Origin: Knufia peltigerae
Taxonomy: Eukaryota > Ascomycota > Eurotiomycetes > Chaetothyriales > Trichomeriaceae
NCBI GenBank assembly: GCA_030247855.1
Contig: JAPDRN010000078.1
Coordinates: 111,057 to 175,056, forward strand
DNA length: 64,000 nt
Direction: 5' to 3'
Shown here: positions 12,099 to 21,952 of the stretch, one piece after another
Position numbering within the stretch: the stretch's first letter is position 1
How the letters are laid out: each line of letters opens with the position of its first letter
The notes under the pieces: generated by a model
Database searches by the model: none
Seen by the model: only the letters and a program-made list of their open reading frames with translations
What the model was told of the DNA's origin: nothing
Made by a program: the position numbers and the translations under genes

Positions 12099-13189
12099 CT
12101 ATTTCACCAGCACTGTCCGACCGACAACTTTGCCTTGAGCAAGTGCTTCGAGAGCCTGGCCGGCCTGTTCCCATGGAGCCTCTGTCATCTGAATTGGCTT
12201 GAGTTTCCCTTCCTTGGCCAGACGAGCGACAGCTTGAAGATGATATAGATCTCCAGTGTTGGTGCCGACGATAGAGGCGGCTTTGAAAATCATCGTCGCT
12301 AGGTTCAGCTGCATGATTCCACCACTGAGACCGACCAGGACCAATTTCCCGGTTTTCCGAAGCACGTCGAGCCCGAGTGTCGCAGACGCCGGGACATTGA
12401 CGAAATCAACGACGGCCAATACGGGGCCCCCTGTGGCGGCCAGCAAGTCCGTGGCGGTAGTTTCTGTCCCTGAACGCACCGTGGCTGTGGCCCCTGCTTC
12501 CCGTGCGACCTTGACCTTCTCCTCGCTGATGTCGACACTAATGATCGAGCGATGGCCCAGTGCTCTCAACATCGAAATCGCCAACAAGCCCAGCCCACCA
12601 GCTCCGATGAGGACGACTGGTTCGTCCGATGGCAGAGGAAGGACCTTTTCAAGGGCGTTGTAGACCGTCACGCCCGAGCACCCGAGTGTAGATGCAAACG
12701 CCGGGTCAACGTTCTCGACGTCGACGAGGTACCTGGGATGCGGAACCACCACATGAGATGCGAAGCCACCGTGCAGGTTGATGCCCAGACTCTGCGGCTT
12801 CAGACATCTGTTGTTGTGACCTTCTTGACAGTGGTTGCACATCCCACAACCCAGCCACGGGAACACAACTTGCTGGGATTGTAGAGGGACAACGCCTTCT
12901 ACTTCTGGACCCAATGCTGCCACGGTCCCGAGAATCTCGTGACCCAATGCTCGTGGTAAGGGTAACGTATATTTACCTTCCCAGAGATGCACATCAGAAT
13001 GACAAACACCGCAGTGCGTGACTTTGATCAAGACCTCGGTACCTTTGGGTACCGGTAGTGGTTGGCGGAGGCGCTGTAGAGGTCTATTGTGCTCAACTAC
13101 AGCCCAGAGCTCGAGCTCCTCTCTATCGTCCTTCGGTTCGATGAGTATGCATCATCACAATCACGAGATACTCAACTTACAAGGCTCAT
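12099..13189 (-). CDS. zinc-dependent alcohol dehydrogenase (MDR family)
   Basis: This is a medium-chain NAD(P)-dependent alcohol dehydrogenase that interconverts alcohols and aldehydes or ketones, probably in the cytosol. Catalytic zinc ligands are visible in GVCHSD (Cys), GHEILG (His-Glu) and TLGCSGVT (Cys). The structural zinc cluster C-x2-C-x2-C-x7-C is CGMCNHCQEGHNNRC. The Rossmann motif GAGGLG is present. The main exon runs from about 13130 to 12099. The frame upstream of AVVEHNRPLQ has no ATG before a stop, so a short first exon is needed: ATG AGC CTT at 13189-13181, followed by a GTAAGT donor and a 50-nt intron. That sums to 347 codons, or 346 aa. The exact acceptor is uncertain (AAG at 13131-13133, or a GAG nearer the body). 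It would fit oxidation of an alcohol released by the esterase or lactonase, by inference. Confidence 0.88.
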
Positions 13190-14071
13190 TTCGGTCCTCT
13201 CGCGCTCAAGGCTAGTCTTGACAAAGTGTCCCCAAAGGGCGATTAGACCCTCACTCAAACCTTCTTCAAGAAGTCAGGGGAAGTAGTCAAGAGAAATACT
13301 GAAAGTTTCCTTTTCTTTTTGTTTTTGTTTCTACCTTTTTTTCTTTATTTAAGAGGCTGACATCTCTTAATCTTGGTGCAAGTATTCATGAAAGTGGGTA
13401 CAGATCCAGACAATCTAGAATGAAAGTCTGAACGATGGAGAAGCCTCCTGCTGAACGGCCGAATCCCATGCTTTCGCGGAATACTCCGTCAAACGCTTCT
13501 TGACAACGCTCGTCTTCTTGATGTATGAAGAAGTGGAGAACCATTTCCCGGTTAGTGGCGAGGGTCTTTCATCGTCGAGTTCGTCGTATTTGACCCTGAC
13601 TATAACCTAGCGTTCCCGGACCTCGCTTAACACCTTCCTTCCCAGAAATAGCTATCACAGCTGTCACTTATTGGCATGGAAATGTTTGGAGGACACATAA
13701 AATGTCCCATCAATCTTGATAAGGCATGAAGTGACTTCAGTGGAGATTGCTTTCCAATGTATGTATAGCGTAGAGTCTAACAGAATCGCATAGATAATCT
13801 GCCTGGAGAGCAAGATCCCACAATGAACCCAGTCTGGCACAGAAGGCTCAGAAAGTACAGTCAGAGATTGTAATGCTATCATCAATGTCTTTGGGCCTCC
13901 GTTACTGTTGCTCCAAGGGGTTCAAAGACCTCCTGCTTCACGACTTCCGTCATCGGCCACATCCAGTGGGTGAAACGCTTGATACCTCAGTCCTTTTCAT
14001 ACAATTCTGCATCCACGGAGACACACATGTACTCTGGGGATGGCCACGTCTCCAGTGCGAGATCGAACACT
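13190..14071. other. intergenic, promoter of alcohol dehydrogenase
   Basis: This 882-bp gap holds a strongly T-rich stretch at about 13307-13350 on the plus strand, a typical fungal promoter-like tract upstream of the dehydrogenase. Small reading frames show no family resemblance. Confidence 0.4.
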
Positions 14072-16141
14072 TCAGAGAACTTCTCTTCCTGCCAGGGGAA
14101 ATCTCTGACTGGTCCAGATTCTGAGTCGCTTACCGTAGATGTAAAGTGGAATGGTTGTGGCATACACGACGATAGTGACGACTGCCAGAACAATGCACAC
14201 GTCGCGTACGTTGGACGCGGCAAGCCAGGGGCTGATGGCGAAGGTGAAGCCGAAGCCCCACAGGTTTCGTATTACGACAATTCCAACAAATGCTTCAACG
14301 GCAACGGGGCGATAACAGTCGACAACATAGCCTGTGCGAAGTTAATTCCTAGATAGGAGTCGGAGGACCCGAAAGTTTGGATACACTTACTCATGGCTAA
14401 TTCTGAGGCAAATGCGTACGAGAACGAAGTCATAGCTTCACCGAATACCGGACCCATCCAATGAGTTTTCTGGTAAACAAGGATTAGTTCCGTCGCGTCG
14501 TGAAGACACGGCATCAAGTGAGACTCACATAGTAGGCAGCAAATCCGAAGATCAAGAGCGCTCCAGGCATAAAGACAAGAGCGGCAAAGAATAGGGGCAA
14601 ACGATCCTCTGCCTCTCGAATTCCTCCGCGTCTTCGGGCCAGTGCAGTAGCAATACGATCACTGAGTGGACCAGCAATGATCAATCTGGGGATTTGCTGT
14701 TAGTCAGCGAAGGGCCAAACCACACCGATCTTCAAAAGAGACATACGCAAGAATACTCCCGGTAATGGTTCCCACACGAGTAAGGCCAAAGGCCGAGGCG
14801 GTAAAGTTGAATGGGGGCTCAAAAATGACAACTGCCAGCATACTGAGGATACATGCGAACCAGGCCAGATTGACACCATAGACACAACCGGCCTTTTGTA
14901 AATATTACGTTAGCTATCCACCAGCTGCACTCGAGGGGAAATGTTCAGCTTACCCACAAGACTGCCGGGTAAGTCGACAGGACACATATTTCTTTGAGAA
15001 GTTCCCACGTTGATTTCCTTTTGCATATCAATCTACCACTGTCCAGGTGTTGGGGTGAACTGTCACTCACCTTGACGTTCTTGGTAGGATTTGCCACGGA
15101 GCCATCCTTTGTAGCCAACCTTTTCGGGTCGGATGAGAGTCTGCAACTCTGGTGTCACTTTGAGGAGCACTCATGCCCTCTTTCTGCAAAATTTCCTCAG
15201 AATTGTCCTCATTGTCGACGCGAGTGGCAGTGTAGGGTTGCGTGTGGGATGATCTCAGGTAACGCGTCTCCTCAAAGAAGAAGAAGATGACCAGAAAGGT
15301 GAAGCCGAATCCGATGGTGGGAATCCAGCCGGTCCATCTCCAATCTATGTACGAGATTGGGGACGAAGCAATATAACCGTCCATAATGGTACCCAAATCC
15401 GTACCCAGCAAGGCGCACAGGCTAGAATATGAAACATAAAGATCAGTACACGATGGGTGCGGAACGCCAAGAAGGAGGGGGAGGTGACTGACAAGATAAC
15501 CGCCATGTAGGTACCGCGTTCGTGCAAGAAGAACAAGTCTCCAGCGATCGTCATCGTCATGCCTTCGTAAGGGGCCAGGAGGAACCCCAGGATGAGACTC
15601 CTGGCATAATTGCTTCCAGAGGAATCGTAAACGGCGGTCCAGATGGACGTACAAATGCCACCGATAGAGGCTATAAGGTAGACAGTCCTGCGGCCGAGTT
15701 GGGCCGATATCAACGTATATCCAACATTTCCGAATCCCAAACCAAGAAGATTTATGGCCAAGGCGTAGTTCAATTGAGTTTCCGTGATGCCGATGTCCTC
15801 GATAGTGTACGTCCACGCGGCGATCGGGCCTGTGACGACCACGCCGCAGAAGAAGGCGAAGCACATGATGCCGAAGATCGTGAGCAATTTCTTGGGGTAC
15901 GTCCAGTTCAATGGATCGTTGGGATCCGACGTGGGATGAGGCACCAGGACAATGTACTTGCGGTCTCCATGGCCATCGGCTAGCAAGAAAAAGAATCAGA
16001 AGCCAATACAAGATCACAACAGAAAAAGCCAGCAACTTCCTTGTCCCAAAAAAAGAAAAGAAAACACTTACAAGCGATCAGTTGTGAAGTGCCATAGATG
16101 CCGTAGGCAACTTCATTGACAGAATCGTTGCGTTCCGCCAT
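14072..16141 (-). CDS. MFS transporter, HOL1/DHA1-like
   Basis: This is a twelve-helix plasma-membrane transporter with about eight exons. The start at 16141 (MAERNDSVNE) is followed by a GTAAGT donor in AIC-GCT-T at about 16072. Exon 2 carries the subfamily hallmark HPTSDPNDPLNWTYPKK just before TM1, then GRRTVYLIAS after TM2 and APYEGMTMTIAGDLFF. Later exons give GTDLGTIMDGYI, a large charged central loop (DNEDNSEEILQKEG), then WELLKEICVLSTYPAVLWAG and the C-terminal helices. The last exon reads YVVDCYRPVAVEAF and ends IYGKRLRIWTSQRFPLAGREVL with TGA at 14072. It resembles the truncated transporter at 1-1088, so a related pair flanks region A. Exon boundaries other than the first and last are approximate. 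The substrate is unknown. Confidence 0.87.
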
Positions 16142-17081
16142 TTTTTCGGACTTGTTGCACCCACTGTGCCTGATATTGATCGTCGTCGTGTTGACGTTCT
16201 GGGGTTCTTCTTTCTGTGGGCAACAATCTGGACTGTCTAAACGAGTGACTGACATTATTTTTTCGGGGACCCCCAATTCCAAGGTGTTATATATCTTTTG
16301 GCCTAACCGACTTCACCGAAAGGCTTCTCCTTTCAGGGAGATTGAAAGCTCAGTGTATGTGCGGTGCGTCGGAGTTTAGCGAGACTAGAATTGCGGGAAC
16401 ACACCGAACGGATGTAGACGAGCTCAAGAATATTGTAGATCTCTTATCACAATACTCCGTACGGAGTAAGGCCCTATGGATACACCGTACCGCCTCAGCT
16501 CCACGAGAGTGCTCGGTTCCTGCATGGGACGAAACCGTCTTTTACTTTGTCGGGGATACTTAAACCTGGGCATATTCTACAGAGTACTCGTATGGGTATC
16601 GCATGAAATAGTTGATAGATTAGCCCTTCTTGAGAGCAGTATTAATGAGGAGGGAGGGCATTTCACCCAGCTCCCCTATGCGGGCCAATGCCATGCAAAT
16701 GTACACAGCTTTGGCGTCTTAGCCTTTTTTATTCCCAATTGGCCAAGCTCGGTATACGGGCTTCTTAATAGTATTCAAGATGCGCCCCTCCTAGACAAGC
16801 TTCCAACCATTGGCACACTGATTACGCGGCTCTAAGGGCAACGTCCACGTCCCTCTCTCCACCACAGCAAGGCTTGAGTAAGGGCGGCATCAACTCTTCT
16901 CCACATTTGGGGTGAAGAACGAGGCTGAATTTGACTGGACAGACTGGCCCCATTTTCAATCCTTCATCCAGGAAGAAACACCGCACTACACACAAACATC
17001 GGTAGTCTTGACGATTATGAATATCTATTGTGCGACCAAGATCTAGTACCAGGTAGGTCAGTCACATATCTGATTTCTATC
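16142..17081. other. intergenic, promoter of MFS transporter
   Basis: This 940-bp gap separates the catabolic-looking region from the housekeeping run. It contains the 16-bp palindrome at 16453-16468 (listed separately), about 310 bp upstream of the transporter start. A 119-codon plus-strand frame at 16476-16835 lacks recognisable features. Confidence 0.4.
16453..16468. promoter_or_regulatory. 16-bp perfect palindrome TACTCCGTACGGAGTA
   Basis: Two copies of the recurrent TACGGAGTA motif overlap head to head as a perfect inverted repeat. The centre CCGTACGG is an everted pair of CGG triplets with 2-bp spacing, a layout compatible with a Zn2Cys6 dimer site. Function is inferred from position and symmetry only. 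Confidence 0.45.
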
Positions 17082-18167
17082 CTACGCTTCCGCAGCAGCC
17101 TTTCTAAACTCCTCAACTTTCCCTTCCAACACACAACCCACCGCCCTCTCCAGAGCAACGACAAACTCGGCCTGAACCTGGGTTTCCATCTCTTCACCCG
17201 CCAACTCACCTTTACTCAAAACACGTTCCTGAAGCCCCATGTCCCCTACGCGCTCCCAATCCACCAGACTCTCAATGCCATTCTGGAGTTCATCCGCATC
17301 CTCAACATCGATCCCAATCTCCCTGAGGCATTCCAACGCCTTCCCATCCGCATAGGGCCACAACGCGTCTCCCCATCCATACACACACTGGATACGTCTG
17401 CAGAAGATCTCCCCGCCTATCTTGCCCAACCCAGGCACCGTCTCCTTGATGTGCTCGACGACACCGTTGGGCCCTTCGTTGTTGGCCTTCTCCGCGAGGT
17501 CGAACATGGTGTCGCCGGCCTTGTCGGGCGCGTACTCCCGCGCCATTCCAGAAAGGTACCTCGCCGTCTTCTGACGGTGTTGCGTCTTGGCATCTTCGAG
17601 GGCCTGCCATACTTTGTCCTCTCCCGCGTCGACGATGCGCTTGGCCGTGCCAAAGTTGTACGGCTCGTTGAGCAACGTACGGATGCTCCTCAACCCCAGC
17701 GCGTGGCTGAGCGGCTTACTCAACAGGTGAGCGCAGACCAGATGCTCAAAAGCCGTCAAGGAAGTCGGCGACGTGAGCGAGTAGCACTTCAATCCCTGCT
17801 TCTTCTTGGCCGCTTCTAGTTCTTCGTCTGGAAAACAATACGGCAGCGCGTCCGCGGAGAGTAAGAAGTTCAACAGCTGTTTCAGAGTTGCACGGCCACT
17901 CTTCGTCCCCTTTGTTCGAGCCGCTTTTTTCGACCCGTTTTGGTCTTCTTCGCCTGTAGGTCGTTCCTCGTGCTTTCGCTTTTGTCCAGCGTGAGCATCT
18001 CCCTCGGACCCTTCTTGCTCTTGTCCCTCTTCCTTCTTGTTTGGTTCAGACTCTTCTTGTGCGCCGCTGTTTTCCATTTCAGCATCTTTTTCGTTTTTCT
18101 TGGTTCCGTTTTCCTCCTTTGTATTGACAGACTCATCCACCCCGTTTTCATGGTCCTTCGAAGGCAT
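17082..18167 (-). CDS. HhH-GPD (DNA glycosylase)-like protein, uncharacterised
   Basis: A single exon encodes 361 aa from ATG at 18167. Residues 1 to about 95 are a highly charged, disordered Glu/Lys-rich region with basic stretches (GQKRKHEER, GSKKAARTK) that could act as nuclear localisation signals. The rest looks like the helix-hairpin-helix GPD fold: FEHLVCAHLLSKPLSHALGLRSI, then the hairpin VPGLGKIGGEIFCRR, and ALWPYADGKAL. In AlkA/OGG1-type enzymes the Asp in the equivalent place is catalytic. A base-excision repair or DNA-binding role is plausible but inferred. The C-terminal 70 residues match nothing I recognise. It lies in a run of minus-strand genes with Mpe1 and Prp6. Confidence 0.75.
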   Translation of the reverse strand: MPSKDHENGVDESVNTKEENGTKKNEKDAEMENSGAQEESEPNKKEEGQEQEGSEGDAHAGQKRKHEERPTGEEDQNGSKKAARTKGTKSGRATLKQLLNFLLSADALPYCFPDEELEAAKKKQGLKCYSLTSPTSLTAFEHLVCAHLLSKPLSHALGLRSIRTLLNEPYNFGTAKRIVDAGEDKVWQALEDAKTQHRQKTARYLSGMAREYAPDKAGDTMFDLAEKANNEGPNGVVEHIKETVPGLGKIGGEIFCRRIQCVYGWGDALWPYADGKALECLREIGIDVEDADELQNGIESLVDWERVGDMGLQERVLSKGELAGEEMETQVQAEFVVALERAVGCVLEGKVEEFRKAAAEA

Positions 18168-18975
18168 CTTGACTCCAATCAACGACTATAAAACTTTTTT
18201 ATTCAAGTGAGTCGAAAAACCCCGACTCGTTTCAAAAACATAATAAAAGTCACTTGGCCGGGAGGGAATCTACCCCTCTTTGTACTCGTGCCTGAGGGAC
18301 TCCATTATCTGTACATGACTAGCATCCTCACATCATGCAGCTTGGAGGAGTTGAGGTTCCGTTGCGGTCGATCTCAAAAAGTCATGACGTAAATCGGAAA
18401 ACCGTCAACAATGGAACTCCGTATACCTCAAGGAAACCAGGCATTGCCATTCTCCACCAAGATTGAGAGATGTCATGGTACGGGTGGGTATTTGCTTGCT
18501 GAGAGATCGCATGTTAAAAATGATGATGAATCAATCGTCAGAAAACAACGGAGCGACTACGTCGGGGGACGCGAGGCTGGCGAGGCTGAAGTGGAGTTAG
18601 GAGTACAATATGTACAAGTGCTTTCATGACTAATAGGAAAACAGAAAAAATCGTGAATAGTTTGGAAATGTAGACAAGAGATTGTCTTGAATCAGTATTT
18701 TATTCTGTTTCTTCGACTCCCAGGGCCTGTGTCCCCGAGTCAAAATATAGACTACAAAACAAAGACGCCTCGATGACCACACTACCCCATAGAGTGTAGA
18801 CAGTTTGTTCATGGCCAAATATGATAAATCCCATTCACCATCATTCAGCATGAGAGGTCACATTACGTATCATGACGGGGGTCTTCGTAAACTACCTTTC
18901 CCTTCGTCCTTCATAACTGGTAACACCCTTCCTTCCAAAAGGAACGACCAAGTTTGTGACCCATACCGTCCCCGA
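18168..18975. other. intergenic
   Basis: This 808-bp gap between the glycosylase-fold gene and the 3' end of the Mpe1 gene must include both the former's promoter and the Mpe1 3' UTR. No supported gene, RNA or repeat is seen. Confidence 0.4.
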
Positions 18976-21057
18976 TTACAACTCCCTATAGTCGGCCTGC
19001 CTCGCCCGTTTCTGTCGATTTTGAAATCGTTGAGGGTTCACTGGTTGTCGCATATACGCATTGTCCTCCTCGTTTCCGACATGATGCTGCTGATTTGCAA
19101 ACTTCCCACCCGCCGGTCCTGCCGGTGTGTAACCACCTTGGTTCATCGACTTTGGACCCGTGGGGACACCGGCCATACCGGCAGGTTGTGTTGCTGGCTT
19201 ATTTTGAATATTGTTATTGTTGTGAAAGCCGCCTCGTTGCTTGAAACCACCTCGATTGTTGTTCCTCCAGTTTGGTCCCTGTCCGTAGCCTTGGTTTTGG
19301 TTTTGGTTTTGGTTCCAGTTATTGTTTTGCATGGGTTGATTACCGCCGAAACCACCCATGCCGTTATTGCCGGGTTGAAACATGTTCATGCCATTCATAC
19401 CATTCATCATGTTGAAATTCGGATTCATGAAACCCATCCCGTTCATGCCGTTCATGCCGTTCATGCCGTTCATGCCGTTCATACCCATGCCCATTCCCAT
19501 TCCCATTCCCATATTCATGGGGTTCATCATAAAAGGGTTAAATCCAGGCATTATAGGGAAGTTCATGCCATTCTGCATCTGCGAGAAATCCGGGGGCATC
19601 ATATTTTCAGGAAACTCGTTCTTGTCGTCAGATGAATCGACCTGGTCCTCGTCTGTTGTTTGGACGGCTTCTGACTTGGGGGTCTCCGATGCTACTGCGT
19701 CCCCAGACTTCTGACGCTTCATCGCTGGTACGTCAAGGTTACCCGACACATTGGAATCGTTCACTTCACTCGCACTCCGTTTCTTGGACTGTGCGCTTGA
19801 CGAGACAGGTGAGGCACCAGCTTGTGAAGTTGGTCTAGACCCGGCAACAGAGCCGTTTGCCTTGGGTGATTCTGCTGTAGCAGTAGGACTTCTAGACTGT
19901 TGTTTTTCATTTTGCTTCTCTGCTTCATACTCCTTGATCTTTGCCTTCATGTCTTCATCAGGTTCCAGCCGTTCAAGGCTGATGTTCTCAGTCTCGCATC
20001 CGGGACAGGTAAGATCATTCTCAAGCAGGGCATTTTCAATACAGTCATGACAATATGTCTTCCCACAACAAGGTGTCTTCATTGGGTCTACAAACAAGCG
20101 CTTGTCGATCGAGCACTGCAGGCCTCGATCTTGCAGCTCCTTGTCGCCAACTTGTACTTTCTCTTTAGCCGCTTCCGCAGCCTTGACTTGTTCCAAATGT
20201 TTCTTCCATGCTTTTTCATCTGCCTGTGCAAATACATATTCTCCTTCGGCATTCACCATAAGCTTTTGTCGGTCGGCATCATCCAATTTATCGACATCCG
20301 ATTGATCAATTTTCTTCAACATTGACCGAGGAATGCCGGTTGTGCGCTTGATCCGATTCTTGTTGTCATAATTTACGTCGTCATTCGTGGGACAAGCTTG
20401 AATCCAGTGACCTGAGGATTGTTAGTTTGTGTGATCTTGATATCAACAAGACAGGGAGACTTACCTTTCTTGCCGCAACGGTAGCAGATGTAGCCGTGTG
20501 GTGGCTCACCTTCCGGGACGTTGGCTTTTTTAGCGAATGATTTTCCGGGCATAGCAGCTCTAGTCTCGTGTGACATCTCTTCTTGCTTTTGTTGCCATTG
20601 TGCGTCAGTAAACTGCAGCATCGCCTTCAATCTCTCTTCTTCAGTCATGAACTTGTCCAAATCCACTGTTTTGGCAGCCCTATTCGGTGCACTTGAGCTG
20701 GGTTTGGCGCTAACTGGTGGTTTTCCAGAGACATAGCGAGCAGCACGACCTTTGCCAGGCGCGGCGGCCGGTAATCTTCGAGCGAGAACCGTCGAATCTT
20801 TGGGGATGATCTCGGTGTCATCTGTGTATTCTTCATGAAATGTTAGCTTTATATCATTTATAATCGGTACCTCTGGGAGTCCTACCTTCATTGCTATTCT
20901 CTTTGTAGATCTTGAGATCAAAATCGGTACCGTCGCCCAAGCGAGAGATGTTGATGATTTCACGTTTGAGATTCCAAACATCGGTATGAGGGCCATCAAT
21001 GGTCACGCGTTGTGGTTCTTTCTGTGACTTGAATTTGAAATACACGTAGGATGCCAT
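18976..21057 (-). CDS. mpe1: Mpe1/RBBP6-type cleavage and polyadenylation factor subunit
   Basis: This is a subunit of the nuclear cleavage and polyadenylation factor that helps recognise pre-mRNA 3' ends. Three exons (21057-20886, 20830-20465, 20411-18976) sum to 1974 nt, or 657 aa. The domain order is diagnostic. An N-terminal DWNN ubiquitin-like domain (ASYVYFKFKSQKEPQRVTID onward, about residues 2-75) is followed by the IIPKDSTVLARRLPA segment. Then comes a CCHC zinc knuckle (CYRCGKKGHWIQAC, split by intron 2) and a RING/U-box-like domain (CSIDKRLFVDPMKTPCCGKTYCHDCI and CPGC). The C-terminal half is disordered, with a Met/Gly/Asn repeat and Asn/Gln/Gly/Arg-rich tail. Yeast MPE1 is essential and shorter. 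It lies directly downstream of prp6 on the same strand. The identification is firm. Confidence 0.95.
19380..19520 (-). repeat. 9-nt tandem repeat encoding NGM units in Mpe1
   Basis: Five consecutive near-identical 9-nt units (GTTCATGCC on the plus strand) encode Asn-Gly-Met triplets. They adjoin a run of Met-Gly pairs. The result is a Met-rich low-complexity segment that is likely length-variable between strains. Confidence 0.85.
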
Positions 21058-21952
21058 GGCGGCAGTGCCACAGGGGCAGAAAGCGTAGTCGATACCAGTT
21101 GAAGAGGCTTATCAAGGTCAAGTCGGCGGTGCGCGCAATGGTGAAAAGTGCTATTGACTCTGTTCCAGGGACAAGAGGTCAAAGATAACCAAGGCAAAGG
21201 GAGATGATATTGAGAAAAAAGGTAAACAAGTAATAGATCAGGCCTCGGGAGAGCTCTGACGTCCAACTCAGGCGAGAATGAGAAATCTTCACGACCTGCA
21301 CCAATTGTGCCTTGTACCAAAACCCAATCGACCTGCTATTCCTCAACGCAAGATACAGTCTACCGCCGTTCCCAGTATCGACCGATTCTTGACACCAAAA
21401 TTTCCCCCCTCACTGTGTATCCGAGTGATGAGAGCAAACACGATGTGTTCTGCCCGAGGTTTCACAAGAGAATGGACGAATTAGTCTGTCGGGTAACGCC
21501 TCCTCCACCGTTTGCGGTGATTCCGGGATCGGGAAGACAAAGACAATACCTAATAGATCGTCGGGAAAGTTATGATACAAGGTGAAAAGAAAAATGTCGG
21601 TCTTGAACAAAAGGCGATGAAATATTTGCTGAAGAAGGAGTGATGGATGAGTAAAGGTTGAGTGAGGGTGATGGAAGGTGGAAGAAAACCCGAGCGGCGC
21701 AGGCGGAACCATTCACTTAATTATACGGAGTATCGCGGGCGCCGAGGCAAGGAGCGGGCACGTTCACGTGACTTGTACTTGACTTCAGCCTGATCACATG
21801 ACTGCAGCCTTGTCAGGACAAGACTGAATCGATTGCAAGATTTCATTTTCCTTTGACATGAACATATTGTAGTGGACGTGTCCATAATTAATTAAATTCA
21901 AGAAGATCATGAATAAAGTCCGGGCTGCCGAACCACCATGGCCGGGGAAAAT
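21058..21952. other. intergenic, promoter of mpe1
   Basis: This 895-bp gap between prp6 and mpe1 (both minus strand) contains one exact TACGGAGTA at 21724-21732 and a CACGTGA E-box-like hexamer near 21764. No credible gene is seen. Confidence 0.4.
21724..21732 (+). repeat. recurrent 9-mer TACGGAGTA (copy)
   Basis: Exact copy in the mpe1 upstream region, within ATTATACGGAGTAT, which is shared with the copy at 58876. Confidence 0.7.
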
